A stretch of DNA of 33,825 bases from Undibacterium sp. (lineage in GTDB: Bacteria > Pseudomonadota > Gammaproteobacteria > Burkholderiales > Burkholderiaceae_D), in NCBI RefSeq assembly GCF_030651495.1, contig NZ_JAUSFI010000156.1:1-33825 (forward strand). Direction: 5' to 3'. How positions within the stretch are numbered: the stretch's first letter is position 1; every line of letters starts with the position of its first letter. The position numbers and the translations under genes are program-made. Positions 6,819 to 16,299 of this stretch are shown one piece after another. The notes below the pieces were generated by a model that worked only from the letters and a program-made list of their open reading frames with translations, did no database searches and was not told where the DNA came from.

Positions 6819-9800
6819 TCAACCCCGTACCACGATCTCAACAGCATGCTCTTGCTGATCATCAAGCAAGGCAATCATCCCATCCGGCTGTTCAATGCCA
6901 TCTACCTTCACAATGGACGTCTCAGCAACTTGACTACTCTGTGTAATTACGATGTTGTACATCGTATCGCGATAGCGATAAGTCAATTGATAGGTCGTCC
7001 AGCCTTCCGGCAGACAAGGTTTGATCATCAGTTTGTCGCCCATGAGCTTCACGCCAAGCAGCGACTCAGTGATTAAACGATACATCCAGCCCGATGATCC
7101 TGTGTACCAGGTCCAGCCACCGCGCCCGACGTGAGGTGCTACTGCGTACACGTCGGCAGCGATGACATACGGTTCAACTTTGTACTTGGCGATATCCGCA
7201 GCATTCTTGCCGTGATTGACTGGATTGATCATCTGCAGCAACTCCCAGGCACGTTGTTTATCTTCACGTCCGCCCATTTCGGCAAACGCCATGGCTGTCC
7301 AGATTGCTGCGTGGGTGTACTGGCCACCGTTTTCACGTACGCCTGGTACATAGCCGCGTATGTAGCCGGGGTTTTGATCGGATTTGTCGAACGGTGGGTC
7401 GAGCAATTGAATGATGGCGTCGTCACGCCGCACCAGTCGGCGATCGACCGCTTGCATCGCCATCTTCGATCGACTCGGATTACCCGCGCCGGACAATACT
7501 GACCAGCTTTGCGAAATTGAATCTATCTGACATTCAACGTTTTGAGCAGAACCCAGTGGGGTGCCGTCGTCGAAGTAGGCCCGGCGATACCATTCGCCAT
7601 CCCAGCCATTGCTTTCTATGTTTTGTTGCAATTGCGCTGCCTCACTTTGGCAACGTTCGGCGAAAGTCTGGTCATTCTGCAGCGTGGCGATGTCAGCAAA
7701 ACGCATTAACACTTGATAGAGGAAAAAACTGAGCCAGACACTTTCACCTTTACCGTGTTCACCTACTTTGTCCATACCATCGTTCCAGTCGCAGGATCCG
7801 ATGAGCGATAAGCCGTGCACGCCAAATTTCAATCCTCGTTCTATCGCCCGCACGCAATGCAGATACAGTGTAGCGACTTCAGGCGAATGGATAGGTAGAT
7901 CGTAGTAAGAATCCTCTTTTGGATTGAGCGAGCGGCCTTCAATAAAGTGTACGGTTTCGTTTAATACAGCGGTATCCCCGGTGCTGGTGACATACCGATG
8001 CACTGCCAGCGGCAACCACAAGAAATCATCGGAGCAGTGGGTGCGGACGCCACGATCTGTCGGTGGATGCCACCAGTGTTGCGCATCGCCTTCGATGAAT
8101 TGATGCGCTGCGGATAACAACAGATGTTCCCGTACCAGGTTTGGCTCGCTATGCACCATGGCCATGGTGTCCTGCAATTGATCGCGGAAACCGAAGGCGC
8201 CGCCTGACTGGTAATAACCGCTGCGTGCCCACAAACGACAAGCAATCGTCTGATACATTAGCCAACCGTTGGTGAGTACATTCAATGATTGATCAGGCGT
8301 TGCTATCTGTACCGCACCTAGCGTGCGCTGCCAATAAACGTGGACCGCATTGAGCGCGTTGTGTGCAGCACTTGCGCCACGGTAACGCTGAACCATTTGA
8401 CTGACATCGCTGCTACGGGTATCGGTTAGCCCTAACATGAAGACAAATTCGCGTTGTTCTCCCTGATCAAGTTCATACTGCACTTGCAGCGCTGCACACG
8501 GATCAAGCCCGGCACCGAGTTTGCCCGACAAGTACACCAGTTCCATGGCTGCGGGATTGTGCAATGATCGGTTGCGCCCGATGAATTCATTACGGTCTGC
8601 GCTGACGGTACGAGCACTGCTATCGACGTCGAAAAATGCAATGCGCTGAGTGAATTCAGTGTTATACGGATTACGCGCAAATAGGGCGTTGGTGACCGGA
8701 TCAGTCTCGGTAATGATGTGCATCGCTGATTTCGGCCGCAGATCGCCTAATACCCATTCAACATATCCAGTGGCGGATAGTTTACGTGTTTTGTCTGAGT
8801 CATTACGCACACGCAATACTGAGTATTTGACTGAGGCATCTAGCGCAACATAGATGGTCAATTCAGACACGATGCCATTTTCATTGTGTTCAAACACGCT
8901 GTAGCCAAAACCATGTCGTGTGACATATTCACCCTCACCACGGCAAGGCAATGGCGTCGGCGACCAGTAGACACCCGTTTCTTCATCGCGCAAATAAAAT
9001 ACTTCTCCACCAAGGTCGCTGACGGGATCATTGGCCCATGGCGTGAGCCTGAATTCATGCGCGTTCTCGCCCCAGGTATAGGCCTGGCCACTTTCGGAGA
9101 TGACACTGCCAAATTGTGCATTGGCGATCACATTTACCCAAGGCGCAGGGGTGAGTTGATTCGCTGATGTTGTGATGACATATTCTCGCCCATCAGGCGT
9201 GAAGCCGCCAGTGCCGTTCCACAGGATCAGATCTCGTTTTGGCTGGTTAGTGCGGTTTTGTGCTGTGTTTGACGGCAAATTAGTTGTCGGTGTTAACCGA
9301 GGCACGCGTGCTGACAGCAGATCCAGACGGTTAATCTGTTCGGCCAGATGAGCGCTATTGAGAGGGAAGATGCTCCTGCGCTCTTCCGTGATGACGCGCC
9401 GATTAATTTGTTCTGCCAGAACTGATGTTTTGGCCGGATAATTGCGTCTGCGTTCTTCCGTCAGGTCGCGACGATTAATTTGTTCTACTAGTGTACCGCG
9501 GGTGTCATTCAAAACGACTCTGGCTACTGCTTGAAACAAAATACGGTCTTCATTCGAGATTTGATCCACCATGCGGACGAAAATGCCACCTGGCCGGTCA
9601 ATTGCATGCGCACCGGTAACCGATGAAATCAAGCCCATAATCTGTTCCTGTAAAACTTGTCGGTAACCGTTGTGTTCTTCGTTCCAGATGGCGAGATCGA
9701 CCGCTAGGCCTTTAGAGCGCCAATAGGCATGCGCTTGCACTAACTGCCGCACCAGTGCGATATTTTCTTGACTCTTGATCTGCACCAGAACGATAGGCAG

Positions 9801-12800
9801 ATCGCCAGAAATAGCGTGGCTCCATAGACCCGATTGTCCTCGTTGATTGCGAATAAGCACACTGGCATCGGCGCGTAACAGCGAGTTGACATACACCACC
9901 GAGCTAGCCAGTCGTGCATATAACTGTGCATCGGCGTCACTGGCATTGAGTTGGCGCAACATGACTTGGCTATGGGTCCAGGATAATTCGACCACCCGAT
10001 CTGCCAGATGACGATCTTGATATTTTTCGATCAGATCGAGGCAAATGGCGCGCGATTCGGCGATCCCTGTCACCATGTCGAAGCTGGCCGATTGCTCTGG
10101 ATCAAGTGTGATCTGATACCGAATCGCCACGATAGGATCAAGGACCGAACCTTGGGTATTGGTCAGCGCGCCACGGTTTTTCATGGCTTGCGGTGCCGCT
10201 ACGGTATTTCCTCGGCCAATAAACTGCATGCGGTCGGTTTCGTACGATACCGCACTCACTTCGGCACCATGTACTGCCATCAAATGAAACATCCATGGAT
10301 TTTTTTCTTCCATTGAGCGTGGGCGGCGTGTACACAGGATGGCTTGCCTGGAATCGACAATTTCCGTTTGTACGAATAAATTACTGAATGCCGGATGTAT
10401 CGCGTCGGCTGCAGCCGGTGCCATTACCACTTCTGCATAACTGGTGATTTCTATGGTTCTGCGATAGCGTGATCGATTAATAATACGGGTGCGACGCAAT
10501 TCAATATCATCCTCCGGCGAGACCACGATTTCGGTATGCATATTAAAATTGTTGTCGCTACGACGGAATTCGGCACGCCCTTCAGAGAAGATCACTTCAT
10601 AGCTGCTTGGTTGGGTTAGTGTAGGCTGAAATGCAGTCGACCAGAAATGGCCGTTTTCCATATCGCGTACATAGCAGAATGCGCCCCAATTATCACGCGT
10701 GCTGTCTTCACGCCAACGCGTGATCGCCATGTCGTTCCAGCGACTATAACTGCCGCCAGCGCTGGTAATCATTACGTGATAACGACCATTCGACAATAAC
10801 TGAACTTCCGGCGTGCGAGAGTCGGGGTGATGCAGGACACGCATCTGCATTTCTTGATCATTGGCTGTAGTGCGGATGTCGGCCAGTTCGGTGGTGTTAG
10901 AGTAAGTTGCCGTCGCTTTTGGTACCCGTTCATGGAGTAACGACATGGTGGACTGGAATAATGGGTCGGATCCGAAGCGTTTTTGCATAGGGCGATTGAG
11001 CAATAGATACGCCAACGACAGAAAACCCATACCTTGATGATGTGTCATAAACGAACGGATTACCGTATTCGTCTGTCCGCGCGGTAACCGTGATGCGGTG
11101 TAATCAATGGCTTCATAAAAGCCAAATTTTCCTTCAAATCCTAGTTCAGACATTTCTTGCAGATTTTTACAGGCTTGTTCCGGTGCTACCATCAATGCCA
11201 TCATGGAGGCATACGGCGCGAGTACCAGATCGTCGCCAAGGCCACGCTTGAAACCAAGACCAGGAACGCCAAAGGCGCGATATTGATAATTCAGGCTGGC
11301 ATCGAAGGCGTTGTAGCCTGATTCCGAAATACCCCATGGCGTGCCGCGTTGGGCGCCGTATTCTATCTGCCGCTGAACTGCCGATTGATAGGTTTGGTCG
11401 AGTAACGTGCTATCAAACGTTGGCATCACAAGTAGCGGCATTAGGTATTCAAACATCGAGCCGCTCCATGATAGTAAGATAGGTTCGCCACCTGCGATGG
11501 TGAGTTGGCGGCCGAGGGCAAACCAACTCTCTTGCGGTAGCTTGCCCTGCGCGATAGCGATAAAAGTCACCAACCTGGCTTCAGAAGCCAATAGGTCATA
11601 GTAACTGGCATCGAGGCGTCGCTCGGTGACGTTGTAACCAATTGCAAGCAGATGGGTGGTGGGATCGTACAGAAAATCGTAATCTATCTGTGCAAACTCG
11701 GCCGCCTGCAATGCTAGCTGGTTGATCAATGCAATCCGTTCCGCGGCGCGCATGCTAGCTTCAGATAACATTTGATTGAGTCTTGCAAAACACTCCTGTT
11801 GTTTTGATTCAGTTTGCGTATTTTGATGTTTTTCAAACAGCGGTAATAAATTAGCATGTAATTGTGCCAACTGACGCAAGCTAGGAATATGCGCTAATTT
11901 TGGAAAATCATTCATCCATTCAGCAGGTGCCAGCATGTGTGTCCATGGTGCCAGTGTGTGAAGCTCATCCAAAGCTTCACGGCACTGGTCTGCCAGAGCC
12001 TTCGCCCATATGTAGAGTTGTGTTTCTGGTGCTATATCAATACCTAGCAGAAAGCTCGATGCGCAGTGGCTGAGCCGTGTCAGGCAATCGTGCGCAACGA
12101 TCAGGGTGTCTGGGGCAGACTGGCATGCCTGTTCAAGATCTTTTTCAAATGAAATTAATTTTTTCTGCAATCCTTCGTCTGCAATCTTGATCAAAATATG
12201 ATAGGTATCCCGGATGCCAGGAAATAAACGGTCATTAATAATCGCGGTGTCGATCAACCCTGTCAGGCCGGGTCGCAGGGTCAGTAAGTGTCCGGCAAGA
12301 TTGCCACTGTCTACCGCCGATACATACATAGGGTGGAGCGGCTTTAGGTATTGGGTATCGTACCAATTATAAAAATGGCCTTTAAAACGTTCCATCTTGG
12401 ACATGGAATGTAATGTATTTTGGCAACGTTTTATCATTTTCCCTGCAGTAATATAGGCAAAATCATACGCTGCAAGATTGGCCAGCAACGACATGCCAAT
12501 ATTGGTGGGGGAAGTGCGACGCGCTACCACCGCGACCGGATATTCTTGCACGTTATCGAGTGGTAGCCAGTTATCATTTTCTGTAACGTAGGTTTCAAAA
12601 AACGACCAAGTCTTACGCGATAGCGATTGTAAATACTGTATCTGCTCTTGACTTAGATGGGCGGCACGGCGAGTGATAGGTCGACTAATCCAATAGGCGA
12701 TAAAGGGTGATACCAGCCAGAGCAACAGAACTGGCGCTGCCGCGGGCAGAGCGATCGATTTTTCTAACATCAAAAATACAATACTTGCTAGCGAGACTGC

Positions 12801-15731
12801 CGGGGCAATCCACATCAATCGGCAATAAGACATCAGGCCTTTGCCTGACTGCCGGTTTGATTCGCTTGAGGGATTCCATTCTAATAACTGTTTGCGTGAA
12901 AAGAGAACTCGCCATATCGTCCGGAGAATGGCATCAAAATTGAACCATGCCTCATAAGGTAAGAAGGTCAGCGTCAGCAAAGCATGCAAATTGTGTTGAT
13001 TGCTCGAACGCAGCACACTGGATATATGCTGGCGTAGGAGCACGTCGCTAGGTTTTCGTAGCAGATTGAAGATCAATGCACAGAACGCCGGGGTCAACAG
13101 TATGACCAATGCAGTGCCGGTCCAAAACCAACTTGATGGCAATGCGATCCAACCGAGTAACAATAAACCTGTCAGTGCAAGCGGTACGATGCTGCGGCGT
13201 AGATTGTCGAAGAGTTTCCAGCGTGATAATGCTGATAGAGGATTGCGGTGACGTGTGATCTTGCCATTAATTGCGTCGTGACTTCCCGGTACACTGGGTA
13301 GCAACCAAGAAGCGATTTGCCAGTCGCCACGTATCCATCGGTGACGACGACTGACATCTGCACTGTAACTGGAAGGCTGTTGCTCATGCAATTGCACATC
13401 GCTTAACAGACCCGCACGCGCATAACATCCCTCCAATAAATCATGACTCAGAATGCGGTTTTCTGGCATGCGTCCTTTTAGTGCATGCTCGAACACATCG
13501 ACTTCATAGATACCTTTGCCGATGAATGACCCTTCGCCAAACACATCTTGATACACATCAGACACGGTTCTGGTGTAAGGATCGATACCAACTTCACCGC
13601 CGCATAGCAGTTCATAGCGCGACGCATTGGCACCGGGCAGACCTACAGCCACACGTGGCTGGAGAATGCCGTAACCTTCGACCACGCGTTGAAGGTTTTC
13701 ATCGTAACGTGCGCGATTTAATGGATGCGCCATGGTGGCGACGAACTTGCGTGCCGCCTCGCGCGGCAATTCGGTATCAGTATCGAGCGTGATGACATAT
13801 CTGATCTTGGGCAGATCATCGGTATTGCCCACTATTAACGAAAACGCATTTTCTGCACCACCGCGCAAGAAAGCATTGAGATCAGCTAGTTTGCCACGCT
13901 TACGCTCATAACCCATCCATACTTTTTCCTGCTCGTTCCAACGTCGTGGGCGATGTAAAAGAATAAAATTATCATGGGTAGCGCCACTGAGACGGTATTT
14001 GGTATTTAACTCATCAATGTTATATTTGGCATGATGCAAGAGGATGTCATCTGCCGGCATGGTTTCTGATGCAGCATCAGCAAAATCTGTTAATAAGCAA
14101 AAACGCAGATTGTTATCCCGGTTGGACAAAAATTTAACCTCTAACGCCTCGGACAGATTATCGATATTTTTCTTGGTGAAGAGCATTGTCGGCACCACGA
14201 CCATCGTCGCCGATTCAAGAGGAATCCCGCTAGCGAAATCCATGCGTGGCAACGGCCGCGGCAATGTGATTAAGGTGGCGAGCCAGTTGACCATTGAATG
14301 CGCCAATTGACTGGTCGCAACGAATGACATCAAAGTGATCAATATGATCAGACCATCACTCACTCCCAGGGTGTACGCTTTAGTGGCAATAGCAGCTGTA
14401 GCGGTCAAGGTCAGTAACAATATACTGATCAGGTAGACACTTAATGGGGATTTTTTACCAGAACGACTTAATGCCTCTATCCACGGCAACTGAAATGCGG
14501 CTGATTTCTCTAAGTCCGGCAACCCATTGCCAATAAGATAATAACCTACATGGGCAGTCCGTTCTTCGACAAAGGTGTTGATAGTATTTGCTTTATTTGT
14601 ACTTGCGAAGCGTATGGCGTTGTCGGCGACTTCAACTTCGGACAGGCTGCTGTGTTTGGCAATTTTTTCTACTACATGTCGATAGTGATCGCGTGTGGAA
14701 AAATCCATTTCAGCATAAATATTGGCTGGGTCTTTACGTAAAGTTTGCTCAACTGCGCTCATATTTTCGACAAAATCGCGCCAGTCCATACTGCTGAGAA
14801 AACGCAGACTACCTATGCTGTTACTGATAGATACCTGATCAGCGGCTTGTTGCTGTGATTCCAACTGCACAAGTTGCTCTATGGTTTGACCAGACTCGGC
14901 CAGATGTTGTGATATCCAGGTAAGTGGCAATATCAACGCGGGACTTTGCCCTTGCAAACGCCGTACTAGTTCGGCGACAAATGAACTGTCCATAGGCGGA
15001 TTAGAGCGAGCCATGTCTGCCACTACCAGAATCAGATTGTTTGGATCTTTTTCGGCAGTTTGCGCCATATCGTCGGCCCATGAACCGGCTAGATTACGAT
15101 TGCGGCGCGTAAATGCCAGACGGGCAGCGACACGCCGTAAATTTTCAATCAAGGCTAGGCGTAACATGATGGGGATAGCCCACAGTTCACCTAGTTTTAA
15201 TGTCGTCACCTGCTGATAGGCGCTCACAAAACTACTTAAGCCTTCAGGATCGACGCGGCCATCACCATGCGAGATGGTTTCTAAGGCGATATCGTAAACA
15301 CGTGGTCTACCGGCAGAAGTGCCGCGTAGTAGTCGTGGTAATTCCTTGCTGTAATGTTTTGGCAGATGCCGTTTAGCTGTGCGTATCTGTTCTTCGATTA
15401 AATAAAAATTATCCAGCAGCCATTCTGCCGCCGGCGTCACTTGCCGGTCTGCTTTAATAGCTTCGGTTAGCTGGTTGCAGGCATCGATAATGACGTTTTC
15501 ATTATCTGCCAAGCGCGATAATAATTGGTCGCGCGCCCATCCAGTGCTGAGCTTATGGGCATTGGCTAAGATGCGTCCATGTTGCTCCATCTGCTGAGCG
15601 CTGAGTAATTCTGCACGCAAGGGCAACTCGTCATCTGCTTGCTTAACCGGCACATCATATACACGGCCGACGAACAAGAAATTTTTAAGAGCGATTAAAT
15701 GATCGCGTAAAGATTGGTTGTCTGGTTTCAA
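6819..15731 (-). CDS. ndvB: Cyclic beta-1,2-glucan synthase (NdvB/ChvB type)
   Basis: This very large inner-membrane enzyme polymerises glucose from UDP-glucose into beta-1,2-glucan and cyclises it; the products are osmoregulated periplasmic glucans. The 2970-residue length is near or slightly above the family norm of about 2800-2900. Hydrophobic clusters lie at about 428-475, 843-890 and 977-1017. The GT84 glycosyltransferase core has the DxD metal site D650/D652 (TLDTDTELP) and RGDWQ around residues 801-805. A glucoamylase-like region near 1100-1650 follows, then glycoside-phosphorylase-like (GH94) sequence with DWNDGMD, whose DWND is residues 2648-2651. A linker near 2081-2146 has three 24-residue repeats. 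The frame has no ATG near its 5' end. The first start codon is TTG at 15731, preceded by a purine-rich AAGAAAGAAG that can serve as ribosome-binding site. galU, which makes its substrate, is in the same window but not linked as an operon. Confidence 0.95.
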   Translation of the reverse strand: MKPDNQSLRDHLIALKNFLFVGRVYDVPVKQADDELPLRAELLSAQQMEQHGRILANAHKLSTGWARDQLLSRLADNENVIIDACNQLTEAIKADRQVTPAAEWLLDNFYLIEEQIRTAKRHLPKHYSKELPRLLRGTSAGRPRVYDIALETISHGDGRVDPEGLSSFVSAYQQVTTLKLGELWAIPIMLRLALIENLRRVAARLAFTRRNRNLAGSWADDMAQTAEKDPNNLILVVADMARSNPPMDSSFVAELVRRLQGQSPALILPLTWISQHLAESGQTIEQLVQLESQQQAADQVSISNSIGSLRFLSSMDWRDFVENMSAVEQTLRKDPANIYAEMDFSTRDHYRHVVEKIAKHSSLSEVEVADNAIRFASTNKANTINTFVEERTAHVGYYLIGNGLPDLEKSAAFQLPWIEALSRSGKKSPLSVYLISILLLTLTATAAIATKAYTLGVSDGLIILITLMSFVATSQLAHSMVNWLATLITLPRPLPRMDFASGIPLESATMVVVPTMLFTKKNIDNLSEALEVKFLSNRDNNLRFCLLTDFADAASETMPADDILLHHAKYNIDELNTKYRLSGATHDNFILLHRPRRWNEQEKVWMGYERKRGKLADLNAFLRGGAENAFSLIVGNTDDLPKIRYVITLDTDTELPREAARKFVATMAHPLNRARYDENLQRVVEGYGILQPRVAVGLPGANASRYELLCGGEVGIDPYTRTVSDVYQDVFGEGSFIGKGIYEVDVFEHALKGRMPENRILSHDLLEGCYARAGLLSDVQLHEQQPSSYSADVSRRHRWIRGDWQIASWLLPSVPGSHDAINGKITRHRNPLSALSRWKLFDNLRRSIVPLALTGLLLLGWIALPSSWFWTGTALVILLTPAFCALIFNLLRKPSDVLLRQHISSVLRSSNQHNLHALLTLTFLPYEAWFNFDAILRTIWRVLFSRKQLLEWNPSSESNRQSGKGLMSYCRLMWIAPAVSLASIVFLMLEKSIALPAAAPVLLLWLVSPFIAYWISRPITRRAAHLSQEQIQYLQSLSRKTWSFFETYVTENDNWLPLDNVQEYPVAVVARRTSPTNIGMSLLANLAAYDFAYITAGKMIKRCQNTLHSMSKMERFKGHFYNWYDTQYLKPLHPMYVSAVDSGNLAGHLLTLRPGLTGLIDTAIINDRLFPGIRDTYHILIKIADEGLQKKLISFEKDLEQACQSAPDTLIVAHDCLTRLSHCASSFLLGIDIAPETQLYIWAKALADQCREALDELHTLAPWTHMLAPAEWMNDFPKLAHIPSLRQLAQLHANLLPLFEKHQNTQTESKQQECFARLNQMLSEASMRAAERIALINQLALQAAEFAQIDYDFLYDPTTHLLAIGYNVTERRLDASYYDLLASEARLVTFIAIAQGKLPQESWFALGRQLTIAGGEPILLSWSGSMFEYLMPLLVMPTFDSTLLDQTYQSAVQRQIEYGAQRGTPWGISESGYNAFDASLNYQYRAFGVPGLGFKRGLGDDLVLAPYASMMALMVAPEQACKNLQEMSELGFEGKFGFYEAIDYTASRLPRGQTNTVIRSFMTHHQGMGFLSLAYLLLNRPMQKRFGSDPLFQSTMSLLHERVPKATATYSNTTELADIRTTANDQEMQMRVLHHPDSRTPEVQLLSNGRYHVMITSAGGSYSRWNDMAITRWREDSTRDNWGAFCYVRDMENGHFWSTAFQPTLTQPSSYEVIFSEGRAEFRRSDNNFNMHTEIVVSPEDDIELRRTRIINRSRYRRTIEITSYAEVVMAPAAADAIHPAFSNLFVQTEIVDSRQAILCTRRPRSMEEKNPWMFHLMAVHGAEVSAVSYETDRMQFIGRGNTVAAPQAMKNRGALTNTQGSVLDPIVAIRYQITLDPEQSASFDMVTGIAESRAICLDLIEKYQDRHLADRVVELSWTHSQVMLRQLNASDADAQLYARLASSVVYVNSLLRADASVLIRNQRGQSGLWSHAISGDLPIVLVQIKSQENIALVRQLVQAHAYWRSKGLAVDLAIWNEEHNGYRQVLQEQIMGLISSVTGAHAIDRPGGIFVRMVDQISNEDRILFQAVARVVLNDTRGTLVEQINRRDLTEERRRNYPAKTSVLAEQINRRVITEERRSIFPLNSAHLAEQINRLDLLSARVPRLTPTTNLPSNTAQNRTNQPKRDLILWNGTGGFTPDGREYVITTSANQLTPAPWVNVIANAQFGSVISESGQAYTWGENAHEFRLTPWANDPVSDLGGEVFYLRDEETGVYWSPTPLPCRGEGEYVTRHGFGYSVFEHNENGIVSELTIYVALDASVKYSVLRVRNDSDKTRKLSATGYVEWVLGDLRPKSAMHIITETDPVTNALFARNPYNTEFTQRIAFFDVDSSARTVSADRNEFIGRNRSLHNPAAMELVYLSGKLGAGLDPCAALQVQYELDQGEQREFVFMLGLTDTRSSDVSQMVQRYRGASAAHNALNAVHVYWQRTLGAVQIATPDQSLNVLTNGWLMYQTIACRLWARSGYYQSGGAFGFRDQLQDTMAMVHSEPNLVREHLLLSAAHQFIEGDAQHWWHPPTDRGVRTHCSDDFLWLPLAVHRYVTSTGDTAVLNETVHFIEGRSLNPKEDSYYDLPIHSPEVATLYLHCVRAIERGLKFGVHGLSLIGSCDWNDGMDKVGEHGKGESVWLSFFLYQVLMRFADIATLQNDQTFAERCQSEAAQLQQNIESNGWDGEWYRRAYFDDGTPLGSAQNVECQIDSISQSWSVLSGAGNPSRSKMAMQAVDRRLVRRDDAIIQLLDPPFDKSDQNPGYIRGYVPGVRENGGQYTHAAIWTAMAFAEMGGREDKQRAWELLQMINPVNHGKNAADIAKYKVEPYVIAADVYAVAPHVGRGGWTWYTGSSGWMYRLITESLLGVKLMGDKLMIKPCLPEGWTTYQLTYRYRDTMYNIVITQSSQVAETSIVKVDGIEQPDGMIALLDDQQEHAVEIVVRG
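9294..9491 (-). repeat. 72-bp in-frame tandem repeat within ndvB
   Basis: Two full units (9420-9491 and 9348-9419) and a shortened third (9294-9347) encode residues 2081-2104, 2105-2128 and 2129-2146. Each begins L-[VA]-E-Q-I-N-R; the first two continue with T-E-E-R-R. The core attaatttgttc recurs exactly 72 bases apart (9402, 9474) with a diverged copy at 9330. The repeat is charged and helical and sits in a linker between catalytic regions. Confidence 0.85.
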
Positions 15732-15928
15732 TTCTGACGCTTCTTTCTTATTGATGAATCTAAGTAAGCCAAATCGCGAAGAGCGAAGACATCACCATAA
15801 ATTCGAATCTTGTTTTATCGAAAACTATCGCCGTACTGAAAATAATTCAGCAAAAGATGCGGTACACCACCCTTTGCGAGTGTATTGATGATTTTATTGC
15901 ATGTTAGCGCAGGAGCGCTGGGGTGATC

Positions 15929-15942
15929 GTGCGTTAGCGCAC
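15929..15942 (+). promoter_or_regulatory. Recurrent intergenic hairpin motif, copy A (upstream of ndvB)
   Basis: gtgcg-ttag-cgcac forms a perfect 5-bp stem with a 4-base loop. It is followed by atagagg rather than the AGAC-type tail of the other copies. It lies about 200 bases upstream of the ndvB start and, unlike the other four copies, points away from its likely gene. A half copy lies 30 bases to the left. Confidence 0.55.
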
Positions 15943-16029
15943 ATAGAGGGAATTTGGATGAATAAATAAGCTATTTATCTGTTCTAGCATTTCTCCCAAC
16001 AAAAACAACCGAGCTCATAGATCGGGACC

Positions 16030-16059
16030 AAGCCCCCTCAAAAAAAAAGGGGGGGGCTT
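16030..16059. repeat. Homopolymer-rich inverted repeat
   Basis: aagccccc (16030-16037) pairs with gggggctt (16052-16059) around a loop that contains nine A residues and further Gs. No T run follows on either strand. The long A and G runs are also sites where sequencing length errors are common. Confidence 0.5.
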
Positions 16060-16188
16060 ACTCTAGTCGGCCGATCAAATGAGATATTGCAGTCATGAAA
16101 AAAGGTAGAGTACGAACTAATGCTACCGGACGAAACTATCCAGGCGTGGGAGTAGCCATTTTTGTAATTGATACAGGGTATGACTTGC

Positions 16189-16212
16189 AAAACACGATAC
16201 AACTGTATCGTG
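16189..16212 (-). terminator. Rho-independent terminator of the Crp/Fnr-like gene
   Basis: Read on the - strand, cacgatac-agtt-gtatcgtg is a perfect 8-bp stem with a 4-base loop, immediately followed by TTTTGC. It lies about 90 bases beyond the stop codon of the regulator gene that ends at 16300. Confidence 0.7.
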
Positions 16213-16299
16213 ATCACGCCGACTGATAAAGCACCAGTCTATCGACAATATTATCAAAGGCACCTTGAGGGAATGGCGCGGTACTAGAGGCAAGTTTTG

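Larger units (their letters stand above)
15732..16299. other. 568-base spacer upstream of ndvB and downstream of the Crp/Fnr-like gene
   Basis: No convincing coding sequence was found. The spacer should contain the ndvB promoter, but I could not pick a convincing -35/-10 pair. It holds a copy of the recurrent hairpin motif at 15929-15942 with a half copy (gttagcgca, 15903-15911), a homopolymer-rich inverted repeat at 16030-16059, and a terminator for the right-hand gene at 16189-16212. Confidence 0.6.

Noticed and set aside
9294..9491. Possible CRISPR-like array of 72-bp units
   Set aside because: The units are contiguous, diverged and encode protein repeats in frame within ndvB; there are no spacers and no cas genes.
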